DNA of 64,000 nucleotides from SIAQ01 sp964484265 (GTDB taxonomy: Bacteria > Planctomycetota > Planctomycetia > Gemmatales > Gemmataceae), in contig CAZAFH010000002.1 of NCBI GenBank assembly GCA_964484265.1, positions 163,301 to 227,300 on the forward strand. Direction: 5' to 3'. Every line of letters starts with the position of its first letter. Positions within the stretch are counted from its first letter, which is position 1. The position numbers and the translations under genes are program-made. The notes beneath the pieces were generated by a model, which was given only the letters and a program-made list of their open reading frames with translations, made no database searches and had not been told where the DNA came from. This document shows positions 16,468-24,203 of the stretch, piece after piece.

Positions 16468-16764
16468 TCACTTTTTGGCGGCCGCCACGATACCGTCAAA
16501 TGCTGGCCGCATGGCGGGAGGATCGGCAAGGGCGAGGCCGTCGACGATGTCGTAATAGCCGATCAGCTCGAAACCTTCGTCGGTGAAATAGAGCCGCAGG
16601 AACTCCGGCACCGAAACGTAGCGACCGGGCGAATCGGCCGTGCGCGTGATGTAAAAGTGGTCGAGCACGTTGCCGTACAGCAATACGTGCTTGCCGCGGA
16701 CGAGTTGCTTGTGGAACTCGCCCATCCACGGCGCCGATTGATCGGGGATAAAATGTGGCAGCAC
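16468..16764 (-). CDS. N-terminal segment of the AAA+ protein or separate small gene
   Basis: About 98 codons. Core sequence FHKQLVRGKHVLLYGNVLD and FELIGYYDIVDGL resembles the N-terminal region of large bacterial AAA+ conflict-type ATPases, in which it is fused to the downstream ATPase. Here it ends in ...AAAKK-stop, four bases before a possible GTG for the next frame. A run of five A lies exactly at the junction. Start may be GTG 16764, one base after the upstream stop, or ATG 16725. Either a separate subunit translated by coupling, or one gene broken or frameshifted at the A5 run. Confidence 0.55.
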   Translation of the reverse strand: MLPHFIPDQSAPWMGEFHKQLVRGKHVLLYGNVLDHFYITRTADSPGRYVSVPEFLRLYFTDEGFELIGYYDIVDGLALADPPAMRPAFDGIVAAAKK

Positions 16765-16765
16765 G

Positions 16766-18061
16766 TCATTGGCCTCGTATCCGCGAAGCGGAAGCTGATT
16801 CGGCCAGTCGCTCGGCGGCCTTGCGGACGCGGTCAGGATCCTTGCCGTCCCAGTTGAGTTCACTCATCTCGATACCGAATGCTTCCTTCATGGCTTCATG
16901 CATCCGGAGGATTTCCTGTTCGGCTTCGTCGCACGTGCGGACCGCCTTGCCGTCCGGCGTGGCTTCTGCACGCATCGGAAACCCAGCAACGTCATACCAG
17001 ATGTCACCTTCTTGGGGAACACTGACAGCGATTGCGCCACCGCCAATTCGTTCCGCATGAATCGTTGTTGCGGAAGTAGAAACGCTTGGATGCTCCAAGG
17101 CAGGCGAGCCCTGCTGGACCACGAAGCCCATCTGTCCCATCACGTCGACAATGCCCTGCACGATGTATTGCCGCCGCTCTTCCTTCAGCTGCAGTTCCTG
17201 TGCATGTGCGACAAGCGACTCACTAGCTTGGGCCAGGCGGGTTGTCTCTCCATTCACCCGGTCAAAATGTTCGTCCTGGATAAGCTTGCTCAGCATGGCG
17301 AGCTGTTCTTCGAGTCCGTCGATTTGACGGCTTGCCCAGCGGACAACGACTTCGTCCGCGCGAAGCCCGCTGACCTGATCTCCTGCCGCCGCCAGACCAG
17401 CCTCGGCACGAGTTTTCGCGGTCTGCCAGGCTGCAAATCGTTCCGCGACATCTCGCTGGTGATTGTCTAGCTTCTGCTGGACAGCCTCGGTATCGCTACG
17501 CGCCTGCGGAAGTTCGCGATTTTGCAGATGCGAGCGAGCGCTTTGGAGCAGGCTGGCCACGTCCTGCCGGCCAGTCTGATCGAACTTTTCCGAGCGCCCC
17601 TTGTCGAGCCCAGCGAATCGTTGCTCCAGCTTCACGACCTCGGCCTCCTCAACTGCCAGATCCGCGCAAAGCTTGGCCGTTTCGGCCTCGGCAACGAGGG
17701 CCTGAACGTCGTCGCGGAGGCGCTGCATGTCAGCAACGATCGTCCGCAGGCGGTCTTCCAAGATCGTCTCCTGTACAACGGGCGAGATCACTTGAATGCG
17801 AGCGTCCAAAGCTTTCAATCGTTCGGCTTGGACGAAGCGAACGGCGTCCGAATTGGCGAGCGTCGTCAATGCCGACTGAATATGAGCAAGTTCATTGAGC
17901 GCGGACCGCCGGGTCTGCTCCAACCGGGTGCCGGAGCGTTTTTCCTCCTCGGCCTTTCGCTGAGCACGTTCCAACGCCGCTTGTTCTTCGCGCTCTTTGC
18001 GGAGGCGTCGTTCCTGCCGCTCACGTAAGCGGGCCGCGCAATACTTGGGTGAATCACTCAT
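16766..18061 (-). CDS. Long coiled-coil protein of the AAA+/radical SAM operon
   Basis: A 431-residue protein. Residues 1-300 are dominated by Glu/Arg/Ala-rich coiled coil (RLRERQERRLRKEREEQAAL at the start). The C-terminal ~130 residues look like a compact alpha/beta domain: a VDVMGQMGFVVQ helix, an IAVSVPQEGDIWYDVAGF strand pair, a CDEAEQEIL helix. The ATG at 18061 has GGGGGAG upstream and overlaps the end of the radical SAM gene (ATGAGTGA). It may be the substrate or scaffold handled by the AAA+ ATPase, an inference from position only. Confidence 0.7.
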   Translation of the reverse strand: MSDSPKYCAARLRERQERRLRKEREEQAALERAQRKAEEEKRSGTRLEQTRRSALNELAHIQSALTTLANSDAVRFVQAERLKALDARIQVISPVVQETILEDRLRTIVADMQRLRDDVQALVAEAETAKLCADLAVEEAEVVKLEQRFAGLDKGRSEKFDQTGRQDVASLLQSARSHLQNRELPQARSDTEAVQQKLDNHQRDVAERFAAWQTAKTRAEAGLAAAGDQVSGLRADEVVVRWASRQIDGLEEQLAMLSKLIQDEHFDRVNGETTRLAQASESLVAHAQELQLKEERRQYIVQGIVDVMGQMGFVVQQGSPALEHPSVSTSATTIHAERIGGGAIAVSVPQEGDIWYDVAGFPMRAEATPDGKAVRTCDEAEQEILRMHEAMKEAFGIEMSELNWDGKDPDRVRKAAERLAESASASRIRGQ

Positions 18062-18725
18062 GGCTCCCCCCATTCCGGTTTGTCAGGACACCGATGCGAT
18101 CCATTTGCTGTTCAAACGCCGCGCGAAATCCCGGCGGCGGGATTCCCATCCAGTGCAGCGTTTCCTGTTCGTCCAGCTCGAACTCGATCCATGAGCCTCG
18201 CTCGTGCGCCATGGGAGCAAGGTGCCGATAGCGCGGGCTGAGAAAATGCACCTGCTGATTCTCCGATCCGCGCCAGCGAAGGTTCGTGTGCCGCTCGCGG
18301 AGATACGGACCGTCAATCAGGATGTCCAGCCGGCTGATCAGTTCCTGCTGAGCCCGCGTCCCCTTGCTGCGTAAGTGGTCAAGCGGAAAACCCGTGTAGC
18401 AAGCGATCGAAAGGTCGCGGCGGGCTCGGACCGAATCGACCAGTTCAGTCAGCGCGGATGCCTGGGCCATCGGCTCGCCGCCAGAGAACGTCAATCCGTC
18501 AATCTCGTGGAGGGCAAGCAATTCCTCGGCAAGGCTCGACACCGAAACCGCCTCACCCCCTTCAGATGGCAGCGTTTCGGAGGCCACGCATCCGGGGCAT
18601 CGCAGCGGACAACCTTGCACCCATAGGACCGCGCGTACGCCAGGGCCGAGAACGGTGCATCGGTTGCTGCGACGGGCAAGCCGCAGAACGCCGGCAGTCT
18701 CAGGCCATGATTGCTTTTCATGCAT
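18054..18725 (-). CDS. Radical SAM activase-like protein (NrdG/PflA type)
   Basis: A 223-residue protein of the short radical-SAM activase type. The CxxxCxxC cluster motif is at Cys39, Cys43 and Cys46 (QGCPLRCPGC), and the SAM-binding glycine motif SGGEP at 81-85. Members of this group activate glycyl radical enzymes, but no glycyl radical enzyme or anaerobic reductase is near. Here it is the first gene of an operon with coiled-coil, AAA+ and GTPase proteins, so it may modify or regulate one of them. ATG 18725 is chosen because homology-like sequence begins there; the frame upstream to 19046 is poor. Confidence 0.85.
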   Translation of the reverse strand: MHEKQSWPETAGVLRLARRSNRCTVLGPGVRAVLWVQGCPLRCPGCVASETLPSEGGEAVSVSSLAEELLALHEIDGLTFSGGEPMAQASALTELVDSVRARRDLSIACYTGFPLDHLRSKGTRAQQELISRLDILIDGPYLRERHTNLRWRGSENQQVHFLSPRYRHLAPMAHERGSWIEFELDEQETLHWMGIPPPGFRAAFEQQMDRIGVLTNRNGGSHE

Positions 18726-19089
18726 GGCGGGACAACCCCTTGTAAACGCCGGGCTTCCAGTTGAGGACAGTTGAGAACCGTGCCTGTTCGGAACGCATTC
18801 GTGCGCCGGCGTGCTGAGGATCTTAGCCGCCCATCGGCACTGGATGTTTCGCAGAAGCACTCCAAGGCAATGTCGCGGCCGCGGACGTGAACATCGCGAC
18901 CCACATTCGGCGGGTAGTCTGGGGGCCAGACGTATCAATAATTTATCTTGAGGTCCCGTTCCTCGCAACGATGGCAAGCAAATATCCGTCCTGGTTTGCC
19001 ACAGCGGCAGAAGCGTGATGCCAAAAAACCTCTGCCGAGCGAACATGGCATCCGTGCCCTGTTCTCATGACCTTCCGATCACCTTGGGT
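18726..19089. other. Upstream region of the AAA+/radical SAM operon
   Basis: A 364-base region that must contain the operon promoter. An open frame continues through it from the radical SAM gene but is rich in Arg, Cys and Pro and lacks a ribosome binding site, so I do not call it coding. I see no convincing repeat or operator. Confidence 0.4.
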
Positions 19090-19272
19090 CTACTCGCCCG
19101 TCTTTTGGCGCTGAGGTTGTTCGTTCGCATGAACGACCGGCGCGGGTTGCCAAAAAACAAATCGAAAACGACCATCTGAAATCGTGTAAAGGAAATACAG
19201 GACAATCAGAGTGGTCAGAATCGAAAACAAGGCATCCAGACATTGCAAGAAGGACCTCAAGGAATTCAACAT
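19090..19272 (-). CDS. Small single-TM protein
   Basis: A 60-residue protein with one hydrophobic helix (about residues 12-30, CLDALFSILTTLIVLYFLY) and a polar C-terminus ending QPQRQKTGE. The start has AAAGGTGA at a good distance from ATG 19272. It lies 21 bases after the GHKL-metalloprotease gene and is probably in its transcript. Function unknown; it could be a membrane partner. Confidence 0.6.
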   Translation of the reverse strand: MLNSLRSFLQCLDALFSILTTLIVLYFLYTISDGRFRFVFWQPAPVVHANEQPQRQKTGE

Positions 19273-19293
19273 AAGATCACCTTTCGTGAATAG

Positions 19294-20793
19294 TCAGCGA
19301 GCCGAGAATCTGCCGAACCATTCGGGCTCCGACAGCGCGGCCGCCTTGAGCCGGGCGCCAAGCTTCGTCAACGCGCGATAGTAGTTTTCGTCAGCGTGAT
19401 TCGTGCAGAACTCGTGGCCGAGTTCGTGCAGGATGAGGCTGTCCGTGTCCTCGGTCACGCCGTTTTCGAACCACTGCTTGCCGAGCACTCCGACGTTGAA
19501 GTCGAAGTACGACTGGCCCAGAAGATGGCCCGTGCCGTAGCACGCACGCCAGGTGCCGCCCTCGCGGCGCGGCCAGCGAACGAACCGAATGACCAGCGAT
19601 TTGCCGATCAATCGCTTGGCCAGACCCTGCGTGTAATCGAAGATTGCACGCATACCTTCGGACCAATCTGCTTCCGAAATGACATCGACCGGGGGAGCGT
19701 TCGGGTCGTCGCTGTAGGCCCCCTTGCCGGCCGTGGGAAACGCCTGCGTCGATGAGACGAGCAAGCCGCGATCCTTCAGGTTGTCCCGCTGCCCCTTGGT
19801 CAAGCCATGCTTCGGAATCACCGTTCGTCCATCCGTGAGAGCAGCCGCGTTTGCGTCTCGATTGAAGGGATCCTCGGCCACGGCGTTGGCGCCGAACTTC
19901 TTCATCTTGAAGTCGGCGAGTGCCGCGTCGGTGACCTTGTCGTCGCTCGTAGCATCGCTGATCCAGGCCTCCTCCGTGTCTTCGGGCGTCACGCGTCTGT
20001 GCATGTGGTTGAACACGTATGCCCGAAGGTCGCGGAGGTATGCTGCCGGAACGTTGTCCCGCTCGGCATTCAGCGGGACTTTTTGGCGCACGCTGTAATG
20101 CCACTTGTCGCCCGTTTCGACGACCGGAATGCCAAGCTCATAGAGCATGGCAGCGTGTCCATTTTTCGGTTGATAGATCTCGACCGCACATTTCCGTCGG
20201 GTGGACTTCAGGTCGTCGCCATGTTCGGTGAGCAGAGTCTCCTCGAACACGGCGATGGGCTTTCCTTCCGGGACCACCTCGCCGTTGACGGTCAGCTTGA
20301 GGCGCGGTTTCACCAGGATGCGGCGCAGGTGCGCCATGAATTCCTCGTGGCGTTCCGGCGTGCATTCGATGAGGGCCCAGAACTTGGTCCCCGCGTCACG
20401 GCGACGGCGCGGTTGTTCTTCGCGGCCCTTGCCGTTGAACACTACCGTGCCGCGAGTCGTTTCAATGCGAGCCTCACGGCAGAAGGCCAGAACGATCTTT
20501 TCGCCGAGATTGAACCGTCCCGCTTTCTCCGCGTCGTGCTTTTTGAGCGATGGCGCGAACACGGTATAGGCGTGCGACAGGTCCGCGAAACCAACCGGGT
20601 CGTTGTCCTCGCACGACAGGGCATACCAGCCGCGCGGATTCGCCTTTTCCAGCGTGATCGTGCAGACCGTGGCGCTGGTGTCCATCACATTTTGGTAAAG
20701 CTCGGCGCCGAGAATCCCGAAGCCTCGGCGCTCGACGAGGCGTTCAGCGATCTGACGCAGGCCAATCTTGTCGGCCTCAAACCATCGAGACAT
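19294..20793 (-). CDS. GHKL-type ATPase fused to HExxH metallopeptidase-like domain
   Basis: A 499-residue protein. The N-terminal ~120 residues have GHKL (Hsp90/MutL/histidine kinase) features: an N-box with Glu31 and Asn35, EDND at 62-65 in place of the DxGxG motif, and GRFNLGEK at 92-99 as the glycine lid. Near the C-terminus HELGHEFCTNH (456-466) has metzincin-like spacing of three histidines, HExxHxxxxxH. The start at 20793 has a strong AAGGAGA. Probably a cytosolic ATP-controlled protease or chaperone-like protein carried by the element. It is preceded by a zinc-ribbon gene and a terminator. The exact family is not known to me. Confidence 0.75.
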   Translation of the reverse strand: MSRWFEADKIGLRQIAERLVERRGFGILGAELYQNVMDTSATVCTITLEKANPRGWYALSCEDNDPVGFADLSHAYTVFAPSLKKHDAEKAGRFNLGEKIVLAFCREARIETTRGTVVFNGKGREEQPRRRRDAGTKFWALIECTPERHEEFMAHLRRILVKPRLKLTVNGEVVPEGKPIAVFEETLLTEHGDDLKSTRRKCAVEIYQPKNGHAAMLYELGIPVVETGDKWHYSVRQKVPLNAERDNVPAAYLRDLRAYVFNHMHRRVTPEDTEEAWISDATSDDKVTDAALADFKMKKFGANAVAEDPFNRDANAAALTDGRTVIPKHGLTKGQRDNLKDRGLLVSSTQAFPTAGKGAYSDDPNAPPVDVISEADWSEGMRAIFDYTQGLAKRLIGKSLVIRFVRWPRREGGTWRACYGTGHLLGQSYFDFNVGVLGKQWFENGVTEDTDSLILHELGHEFCTNHADENYYRALTKLGARLKAAALSEPEWFGRFSAR

Positions 20794-20916
20794 GGAAATC
20801 TCCTTCCAAGGTAATTGGTTGTAGCTGATTGGATTCAAATTGCACAGCAACACGCGAAAGGGCTGAAACGATGCATTTGCATTGGGAGATTCGGAGAAAC
20901 TGGCGGCTCGAAACCA

Positions 20917-20950
20917 AAAAGCCCCTGGGTCTCCGACCCCAGAGGGCTTT
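20917..20950 (-). terminator. Rho-independent terminator
   Basis: On the minus strand the stem AAAGCCC-T-CTGGG pairs with CCCAGGGGCTTT (one bulged T) and runs into T5. It lies after the zinc-ribbon gene 20998-21204 and upstream of the GHKL gene. Confidence 0.7.
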
Positions 20951-20997
20951 GAAAAACAGCTGCACCGCACCGGTGGATTTGCGTGGCGACCCTATCC

Positions 20998-21204
20998 TCA
21001 GGTCGCGTCATCACGGCAACCCGCCCGGGCGGCCAGGAATTCGACGTAGTACGTCATGCCTCCGTCGCGAAAGGCATCCGTTTCCACCTCGTAGCTTTCG
21101 CCACATTCCTGACACTCGACTTCCATGGTCGCATCGGTCACATCGATGATTTCCAGTTCACCATCGCACGCCCGACAGCGACCGTCCTTCGGGTTCACGC
21201 GCAT
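20998..21204 (-). CDS. Small zinc-ribbon protein
   Basis: A 68-residue protein with two CxxC knuckles (CRAC and CQEC), spaced as in a zinc ribbon, followed by a short acidic region. AAAGGAGA before ATG 21204 is an excellent ribosome binding site. Many plasmids and phages carry such ribbons; partner and function are unknown. It belongs to the run of small minus-strand genes from 24057 to 20998. Confidence 0.7.
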   Translation of the reverse strand: MRVNPKDGRCRACDGELEIIDVTDATMEVECQECGESYEVETDAFRDGGMTYYVEFLAARAGCRDDAT

Positions 21205-21217
21205 GCGTTTTCTCCTT

Positions 21218-21559
21218 TCAGTAGACCAGCACGGAAAAGTAGCCGTCCTGGTCGATCCAGACTTCAACGGGAGGATCGAGATTGCGACAGGTGTTCGTCT
21301 CGACAACCCGCTGCATGACCATTTCCACGTCGAGGTTGCTTGGCTCGATGCCGAACAACCCGCGAGCCAACGAGGCCCATTGTTCGTCGGTGAGGCTCAG
21401 AATCGCCTGGTAGACCGATCTTGGCCGATCGCTCGGTTTCATCTTCTCCACGGGAACCTTGCCCCAGTAGAATTCCGGGGCGAAGGAAAGTGCGTACGAC
21501 ACGGCAGCTCCTTCCAGAAATGGACGGGCCCAGAGAACCACAGCGCGTGTTCGCGTCAT
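21218..21559 (-). CDS. Hypothetical protein
   Basis: A 113-residue protein, globular in appearance: FAPEFYWGKVPVEKM, a SLTDEQWASLARGLFG helix, and a C-terminal VWIDQDGYFSVLVY strand pair. No domain is recognised. ATG 21559 is chosen because the upstream continuation of the frame overlaps the next gene and is low quality. It lies 13 bases before the zinc-ribbon gene, so they are likely cotranscribed. Confidence 0.6.
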   Translation of the reverse strand: MTRTRAVVLWARPFLEGAAVSYALSFAPEFYWGKVPVEKMKPSDRPRSVYQAILSLTDEQWASLARGLFGIEPSNLDVEMVMQRVVETNTCRNLDPPVEVWIDQDGYFSVLVY

Positions 21560-21587
21560 GGCGCCCTGGGACCGATTTCCGCTAACG

Positions 21588-21914
21588 CTAGTAGGGAATC
21601 TCCTCCTCCGGCTGGTCGCCGTCGTTGCCGTTGTTCGCGGGCGCCTGGACCTGGCCGTGAATCCAGCTATTCGCCAGATCCGCGACTTTGGCGACCGTGA
21701 GCAGTTCATCGCGGCCAAAACTCCCGGACGATTTCCATTCGTCGCCGTCCCGGTAGGTGCGGGACAGCGTGACGTTGTACCACGTGCCGTTGTCATTGTT
21801 GTTGGCCCAGATCGTGGCCTTGATGCGACCCAAACGGATCTCATGAGCCGGCCGTTGCTTCGCGGATTCTTGCGGAGCTGCCGGCGCCCTTGTCGAACCA
21901 TTCTTCGTTGCCAT
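21588..21914 (-). CDS. Small conserved plasmid protein, paralog 1
   Basis: A 108-residue protein. The core EIRLGRIKATIWANNNDNGTW continues into an NVTLSR strand, then KSSGSFGRDELLTVAKVADLANSWI. The beta-rich first half suggests a small OB- or SH3-like domain, but this is not shown. The protein at 25241-25528 is a clear paralog with the same core. Both have variable N- and C-terminal tails. Role unknown; the family appears repeatedly in planctomycete mobile elements in my recollection. Confidence 0.7.
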   Translation of the reverse strand: MATKNGSTRAPAAPQESAKQRPAHEIRLGRIKATIWANNNDNGTWYNVTLSRTYRDGDEWKSSGSFGRDELLTVAKVADLANSWIHGQVQAPANNGNDGDQPEEEIPY

Positions 21915-22050
21915 GGACTGACCTGCCTTTCAAAAAAAAGATGCGGGCGAAATTGGTTACGGATTGTGGATCCCTGCTGGCTGGCAAAGACCCTCGTGCA
22001 TTTGATGCGGTGCGCGTTCCCCGCGCAAACCGCGTTCCGAGTGCTCGGAC

Positions 22051-22281
22051 TTAGTTGCGAATGCTCCATTCCCCCTGGACAGCTTCCAGGGCGTGGAGAC
22101 ATCCGGCACGAGCGAGAGCACGATTCCAATCGGAGTCGAAGTCGGGTTGTTGAATGATCATCGGCGGGAAGCCACCGCGATCGAGCCACGCGAGCAAGTC
22201 GGTGGCGAGTTCTTCGATCTGGTCCCAATCGCCTGCCGCGTAGGCAGCAAGCAATTGGTCCCAGGCAGCCTGGGGATCCAT
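22051..22281 (-). CDS. Small hypothetical protein
   Basis: A 76-residue acidic, helical protein (AAWDQLLAAYAAGDWDQIEE, then ATDLLAWLDRGGFPP). AAAGGAGA upstream makes the start at 22281 secure. No function is known. It is part of the small-gene run of the element. Confidence 0.65.
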   Translation of the reverse strand: MDPQAAWDQLLAAYAAGDWDQIEELATDLLAWLDRGGFPPMIIQQPDFDSDWNRALARAGCLHALEAVQGEWSIRN

Positions 22282-22312
22282 GCACTTCTCCTTTCAGCAA
22301 GAGGTAAAGAGG

Positions 22313-23461
22313 TTACGTCGATTTGCCGGCGTGCGAGCGTTTTGGCTTTGGCTTTCGTTTCGAGCCCGAGGCCGGCTCACGCGCGGAAATGTCGATGGGG
22401 AAATCGCACCAGTTCCATCCGTTCGGACCGTCGTTCGGCCAGATGCGAATGGGCTTATACTCGGTTCCGTAAAGTTCCTTCAGTTCACCGATGGCCGTGA
22501 AGTGCTTGGCCTGGAGATGCGGACGGACGGTGGCGAGCAGCTTTTCCTCTCCGCGCAGGACGATGAAATCCAGCACGCCGACATAGGGAACCACCGCCGG
22601 AGTTGTGCGCCGGACATCGTCAATCGCCACGAATGCCCAGCCGTTCTTGTTGAACCAGTCATCACACTGCTTGAGCACAAAGTGCCGCGGCTGGCGCACT
22701 GGACGGTCGGGGTCATTCGTTGTTGCGCCCGCGCTGTCGTCTGACTCGTCGTCTGGTCCGTGTTGGCCTGCATCATCTGCATCGGCGGCGGAACCGGGCG
22801 TGACGACGCGCGTCACCTCACGTTGAATGGGGCCACGGGCCAGCGACTCCTCGACTGGCTCGCAGATTGCCACGCGCTGCCCCTGTTGGAGCAACTTGTG
22901 CAGATAGGCTTCGAGCTGATGATGCGGGAAACCGGCCATCGTGAGCGTCCGGTCCCGCATCGTCAGTGTCAGCCCGAGCAGCTTGTGCGCCGTCTCGGCG
23001 TCATCGCCGAACAGCTCGTAGAAGTCCCCCATGCGAAACAGAAGCATCATGCCGGGGTGCTTTTCCTTGGCAATGCGGTATTGCTCCATGATCGCATCGC
23101 GTCCAGGCACTGGCGTTACCGTCGCGTCGGGTCGTGGTGGCGGTTTCACGGGTTGCTTGGCTTGCTTCCGGGCCTTTTTGGTTTCGGACGGTTGCGGCGT
23201 CTTCTCTTCAGGTTCTTTTGGCGCCGGGGTCGAAACGGCGTCGCATGACCGTGCGGCGTCAGCAGCCGGCTCGGGACCCAGCAATTGAAACGCCATCCTG
23301 CGGATGTGCGGTTTGAGCCGTGCCACGGGCTCCTTGTCAGGCGTCGAAATCTCAACCAAGGTTTCGCACGCCGCCGCGATGGGTTCCTTCCCGAATTTGT
23401 CGGCAAGCGGTTTGATCATTTGCCGGGCCTTCTCCATCGGGAGCGTTTGGTAGCCGAACAA
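22313..23461 (-). CDS. MutS domain I protein (open part of interrupted gene)
   Basis: A ~380-codon frame. Residues about 120-240 match MutS domain I, the mismatch-recognition domain: MEQYRIAKEKHPGMMLLFRM, then GDFYELFGDDA, GFPHHQLEAYLHKLL and a C-terminal VTRVVTPG. The MutS lever, clamp and ATPase domains are missing; instead there is a ~40-residue linker and a ~110-residue domain of unknown type ending in basic residues. It is therefore a stand-alone DNA-binding use of domain I. The frame continues upstream through an in-frame TAG to an excellent start at 23581, so the gene appears interrupted. ATG 23437 or TTG 23461 could serve as internal starts. Confidence 0.7.
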   Translation of the reverse strand: MFGYQTLPMEKARQMIKPLADKFGKEPIAAACETLVEISTPDKEPVARLKPHIRRMAFQLLGPEPAADAARSCDAVSTPAPKEPEEKTPQPSETKKARKQAKQPVKPPPRPDATVTPVPGRDAIMEQYRIAKEKHPGMMLLFRMGDFYELFGDDAETAHKLLGLTLTMRDRTLTMAGFPHHQLEAYLHKLLQQGQRVAICEPVEESLARGPIQREVTRVVTPGSAADADDAGQHGPDDESDDSAGATTNDPDRPVRQPRHFVLKQCDDWFNKNGWAFVAIDDVRRTTPAVVPYVGVLDFIVLRGEEKLLATVRPHLQAKHFTAIGELKELYGTEYKPIRIWPNDGPNGWNWCDFPIDISAREPASGSKRKPKPKRSHAGKST

Positions 23462-23476
23462 ACGAATCAGCTCGGT

Positions 23477-23581
23477 CTAGCTTGCGGTGAAATACATTTG
23501 CTTCAGGAGCTTTTCCTTTTCCTGACGTGTTAGCGCAGGTTCCGCTGGCCGCGTCGACTCGGTGGTCGCCGTGGTGTTCAT
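23477..23581 (-). other. 5' segment of the MutS-domain gene, ended by amber codon
   Basis: ATG 23581 follows AAAGGAGATCCC, one of the best ribosome binding sites in the region. Thirty-four codons follow (a LTRQEKEKLLKQMYFTAS end), then TAG, after which the same frame continues as TELIRLFGYQTLPM into the MutS-domain protein. The segment is best read as the original N-terminus of that protein. Confidence 0.6.
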
Positions 23582-23616
23582 GGGATCTCCTTTCGGAATG
23601 GGATCAAACGAGTGGG

Positions 23617-24057
23617 TTACTGCGAACGGCCGGACATGAGATGGACATTGCGGTCGCCGGCTGTGCCCCGATAGGCAAGCCGGCGCAAGTTATCGACGCC
23701 GAGCCACTTCTTGAGCCATTCGGCCGTGTCCGGCGGGTCGCTGAACTGGATGCCATGCACGCCCTGGTTCTCGACCTTCCAGACCTCCTTGCAGCCGGCC
23801 TCCAGAAGGGCGAAGACGGCGATCGGCACGAGCAGCTCCGGCGCCAGCATGATGCTGCCGACGTGAGGATCCGCTGCGCTGCCTTGGCTCCAGTTTTCCG
23901 GTAGTCGCAAGTCAGGAATGCCGAGGCATTTTTCCAGGATCGCTTTCCCCTTGGCGGTCACGTCGCACAGCATGCGATAGCCAAGGCCGCAAGATTCTCC
24001 GGTGAGCGGGACAATGCCGAATTCGCTCAGGTGATCCCAGCGGGTAATCGTTTTCAT
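23617..24057 (-). CDS. Conserved hypothetical plasmid protein
   Basis: A 146-residue protein with AAAGGAGG upstream of ATG 24057. The sequence includes GLGYRMLCDVTAKGKAILE and a Trp-rich C-terminal half. No domain is recognised. It lies 35 bases before the MutS-domain gene and has a 5' leader hairpin at 24081-24135 that could affect translation. Confidence 0.65.
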   Translation of the reverse strand: MKTITRWDHLSEFGIVPLTGESCGLGYRMLCDVTAKGKAILEKCLGIPDLRLPENWSQGSAADPHVGSIMLAPELLVPIAVFALLEAGCKEVWKVENQGVHGIQFSDPPDTAEWLKKWLGVDNLRRLAYRGTAGDRNVHLMSGRSQ

Positions 24058-24080
24058 CGAGTCCTCCTTTGTGGAAATGA

Positions 24081-24135
24081 GAAAACGAAATCGGCCGGCA
24101 TCTGCACGCGGCAAACGCCAGCCGATTCCGTTTTC
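24081..24135 (-). promoter_or_regulatory. 5' leader hairpin next to ribosome binding site
   Basis: Arms 24081-24099 and 24117-24135 (19 bases, two mismatches) form a stem in the minus-strand transcript, ending just before AAAGGAGG of the gene at 24057. This layout suits translational control or a stability hairpin. Confidence 0.45.
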
Positions 24136-24156
24136 AAGGAGGACCGAACCTTGCGG

Positions 24157-24203
24157 CATCACCAGCTTCTCAACCGGCGGATTGACCGGCTGAGATGGTG
24201 ATG
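24157..24203. promoter_or_regulatory. Imperfect dyad CATCACCA...TGGTGATG
   Basis: Perfect 8-base outer arms 24157-24164 and 24196-24203 with an inner CCGG/CCGG pairing. It could be an operator or a second leader hairpin upstream of 24057. Confidence 0.35.

Noticed and set aside
18726..19046. N-terminal extension of the radical SAM protein
   Set aside because: The 107 extra codons are Arg/Cys/Pro-rich, lack a start signal, and the family begins close to ATG 18725.
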